From Candidatus Pacearchaeota archaeon (lineage in GTDB: Archaea > Nanoarchaeota > Nanoarchaeia > Pacearchaeales > GW2011-AR1), in contig NZER01000280.1 in the NCBI GenBank assembly GCA_002690445.1, forward strand, positions 1 through 6,275: a stretch of 6,275 nucleotides of DNA, read 5' to 3'. Numbering within the stretch: position 1 is the stretch's first letter; the number at the start of each line of letters is the position of its first letter. The notes beneath the pieces were generated by a model. That model ran no database searches and had not been told where the DNA came from. It saw nothing but the letters and a program-made list of their open reading frames with translations. Positions 5,744-6,275 of the stretch are shown here, one piece after another. Made by a program: the position numbers and the translations under genes.

Positions 5744-6275
5744 TGGCTATTGATTTCATCACTGATCCTAATATTGCATACCAAGAAGGGCTTGCGGGTG
5801 CCTTTAGGAAGAGGGCGCTATCCCCGATTGAAGTCAGTTCAAATCCATATGCTAATGATGTATTAGCAAGAGTATTACAAAAGGGTGCTGATATCTATGG
5901 TGGTTATATAACTCAACAAAGCGCCGCTGATCTTAAACGTAAGCAGGAGCAAGCTCAATCTGACATCCTTTCCAGTGTTCTAGCGCAAAGCCAGATGCCT
6001 ACTGGCCCGAAATTTACGATACGAAATGATGGTAGCACAGGGCTGAGATATATTCCTTCTGAATATGTCGCGCCGACAGTTGCCTTCACACCAGAGCAGC
6101 TAAAAGCGGCGGGGACAACATCAGCAGCAGCGCAACTTTCAATACAGCAAGCGCAGGAACTTGCCAAGAAGCGGTTTACGGATAAACGCACAATTGAATT
6201 GCAAAAGGCATTAATCGAAGCAGAGGATGACGAAACTAGAGACGCTATCAGACTGGCGCTTGATCCTGTAGGCGA
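5743..6275 (+). CDS. Unrecognised helical protein, 5' portion (runs off right end), probable internal virion protein
   Basis: The ATG at 5743 overlaps the previous TAA by one base, and the frame stays open to the last base, giving 177 complete codons with no stop. The protein begins MAIDFITDPNIAYQEGLAGA. It has a helical stretch LARVLQKGADIYGGYITQQS (about 41-60), a charged Lys/Gln/Glu helix (LKRKQEQAQSDILSSVLAQS, 64-83), a short strand region with FTIRNDGSTGLRYIPSEY, then a long Ala/Gln/Lys/Glu helix from about 118 to the edge, which may form a coiled coil. I do not recognise the family. Its place after the nozzle, GNAT-like and DNA-transfer-type genes is where ejection or internal core proteins usually lie, so that is the inference. 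Its first 150 bases are markedly AT-richer than upstream genes. Enzymatic domains, if any, would lie beyond the window. Confidence 0.75.
   Translation, partial: MAIDFITDPNIAYQEGLAGAFRKRALSPIEVSSNPYANDVLARVLQKGADIYGGYITQQSAADLKRKQEQAQSDILSSVLAQSQMPTGPKFTIRNDGSTGLRYIPSEYVAPTVAFTPEQLKAAGTTSAAAQLSIQQAQELAKKRFTDKRTIELQKALIEAEDDETRDAIRLALDPVG

Overview
The window is a piece of a tailed-phage (or prophage) genome. It carries a one-strand virion morphogenesis module with eight plus-strand genes, two of them cut by the window edges. The order is: decoration-like capsid protein (partial), helix-hairpin-helix protein, SU10-type head-tail adaptor, an unrecognised 449-residue protein, a large tail nozzle/hub candidate, a small T7 gp13-like GNAT-fold protein, an internal virion/DNA-transfer-type protein, and an unrecognised helical protein that runs off the right end. 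A capsid-side gene, then an adaptor, a nozzle candidate and internal proteins, with no tape-measure, tail-tube or tail-terminator gene between them, points to a short-tailed (podovirus-like) phage. The host cannot be fixed from this sequence. Moderate-to-high GC in most genes and consistent Shine-Dalgarno use suit a proteobacterial host, but that is inference.

Layout: 1-330 is the 3' end of the decoration-like gene. Positions 331-374 are the only intergenic gap and hold a perfect 9-bp GC-rich stem-loop between a strong Shine-Dalgarno and the next start codon. From 375 to the right edge there is no gap: every gene overlaps the next by 1 to 14 bases, so one polycistronic mRNA with translational coupling is expected. 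No promoter, tRNA, CRISPR, insertion sequence or attachment site was seen, and no convincing intrinsic terminator.

Working model: the decoration-like protein coats the head, the HhH protein and adaptor act near the portal vertex, the 507-residue protein forms the tail nozzle or hub, and the last genes supply internal or ejected virion proteins, with the GNAT-fold protein as an assembly factor. Two genes stand out: the unrecognised 1476-2825 gene and the gene starting at 5743. Both contain stretches that are clearly AT-richer than their neighbours and look lineage-specific. The most interesting non-coding signal is the 341-366 hairpin, which could bring a distant Shine-Dalgarno next to the start codon at 375, as described for some phage T4 late genes.
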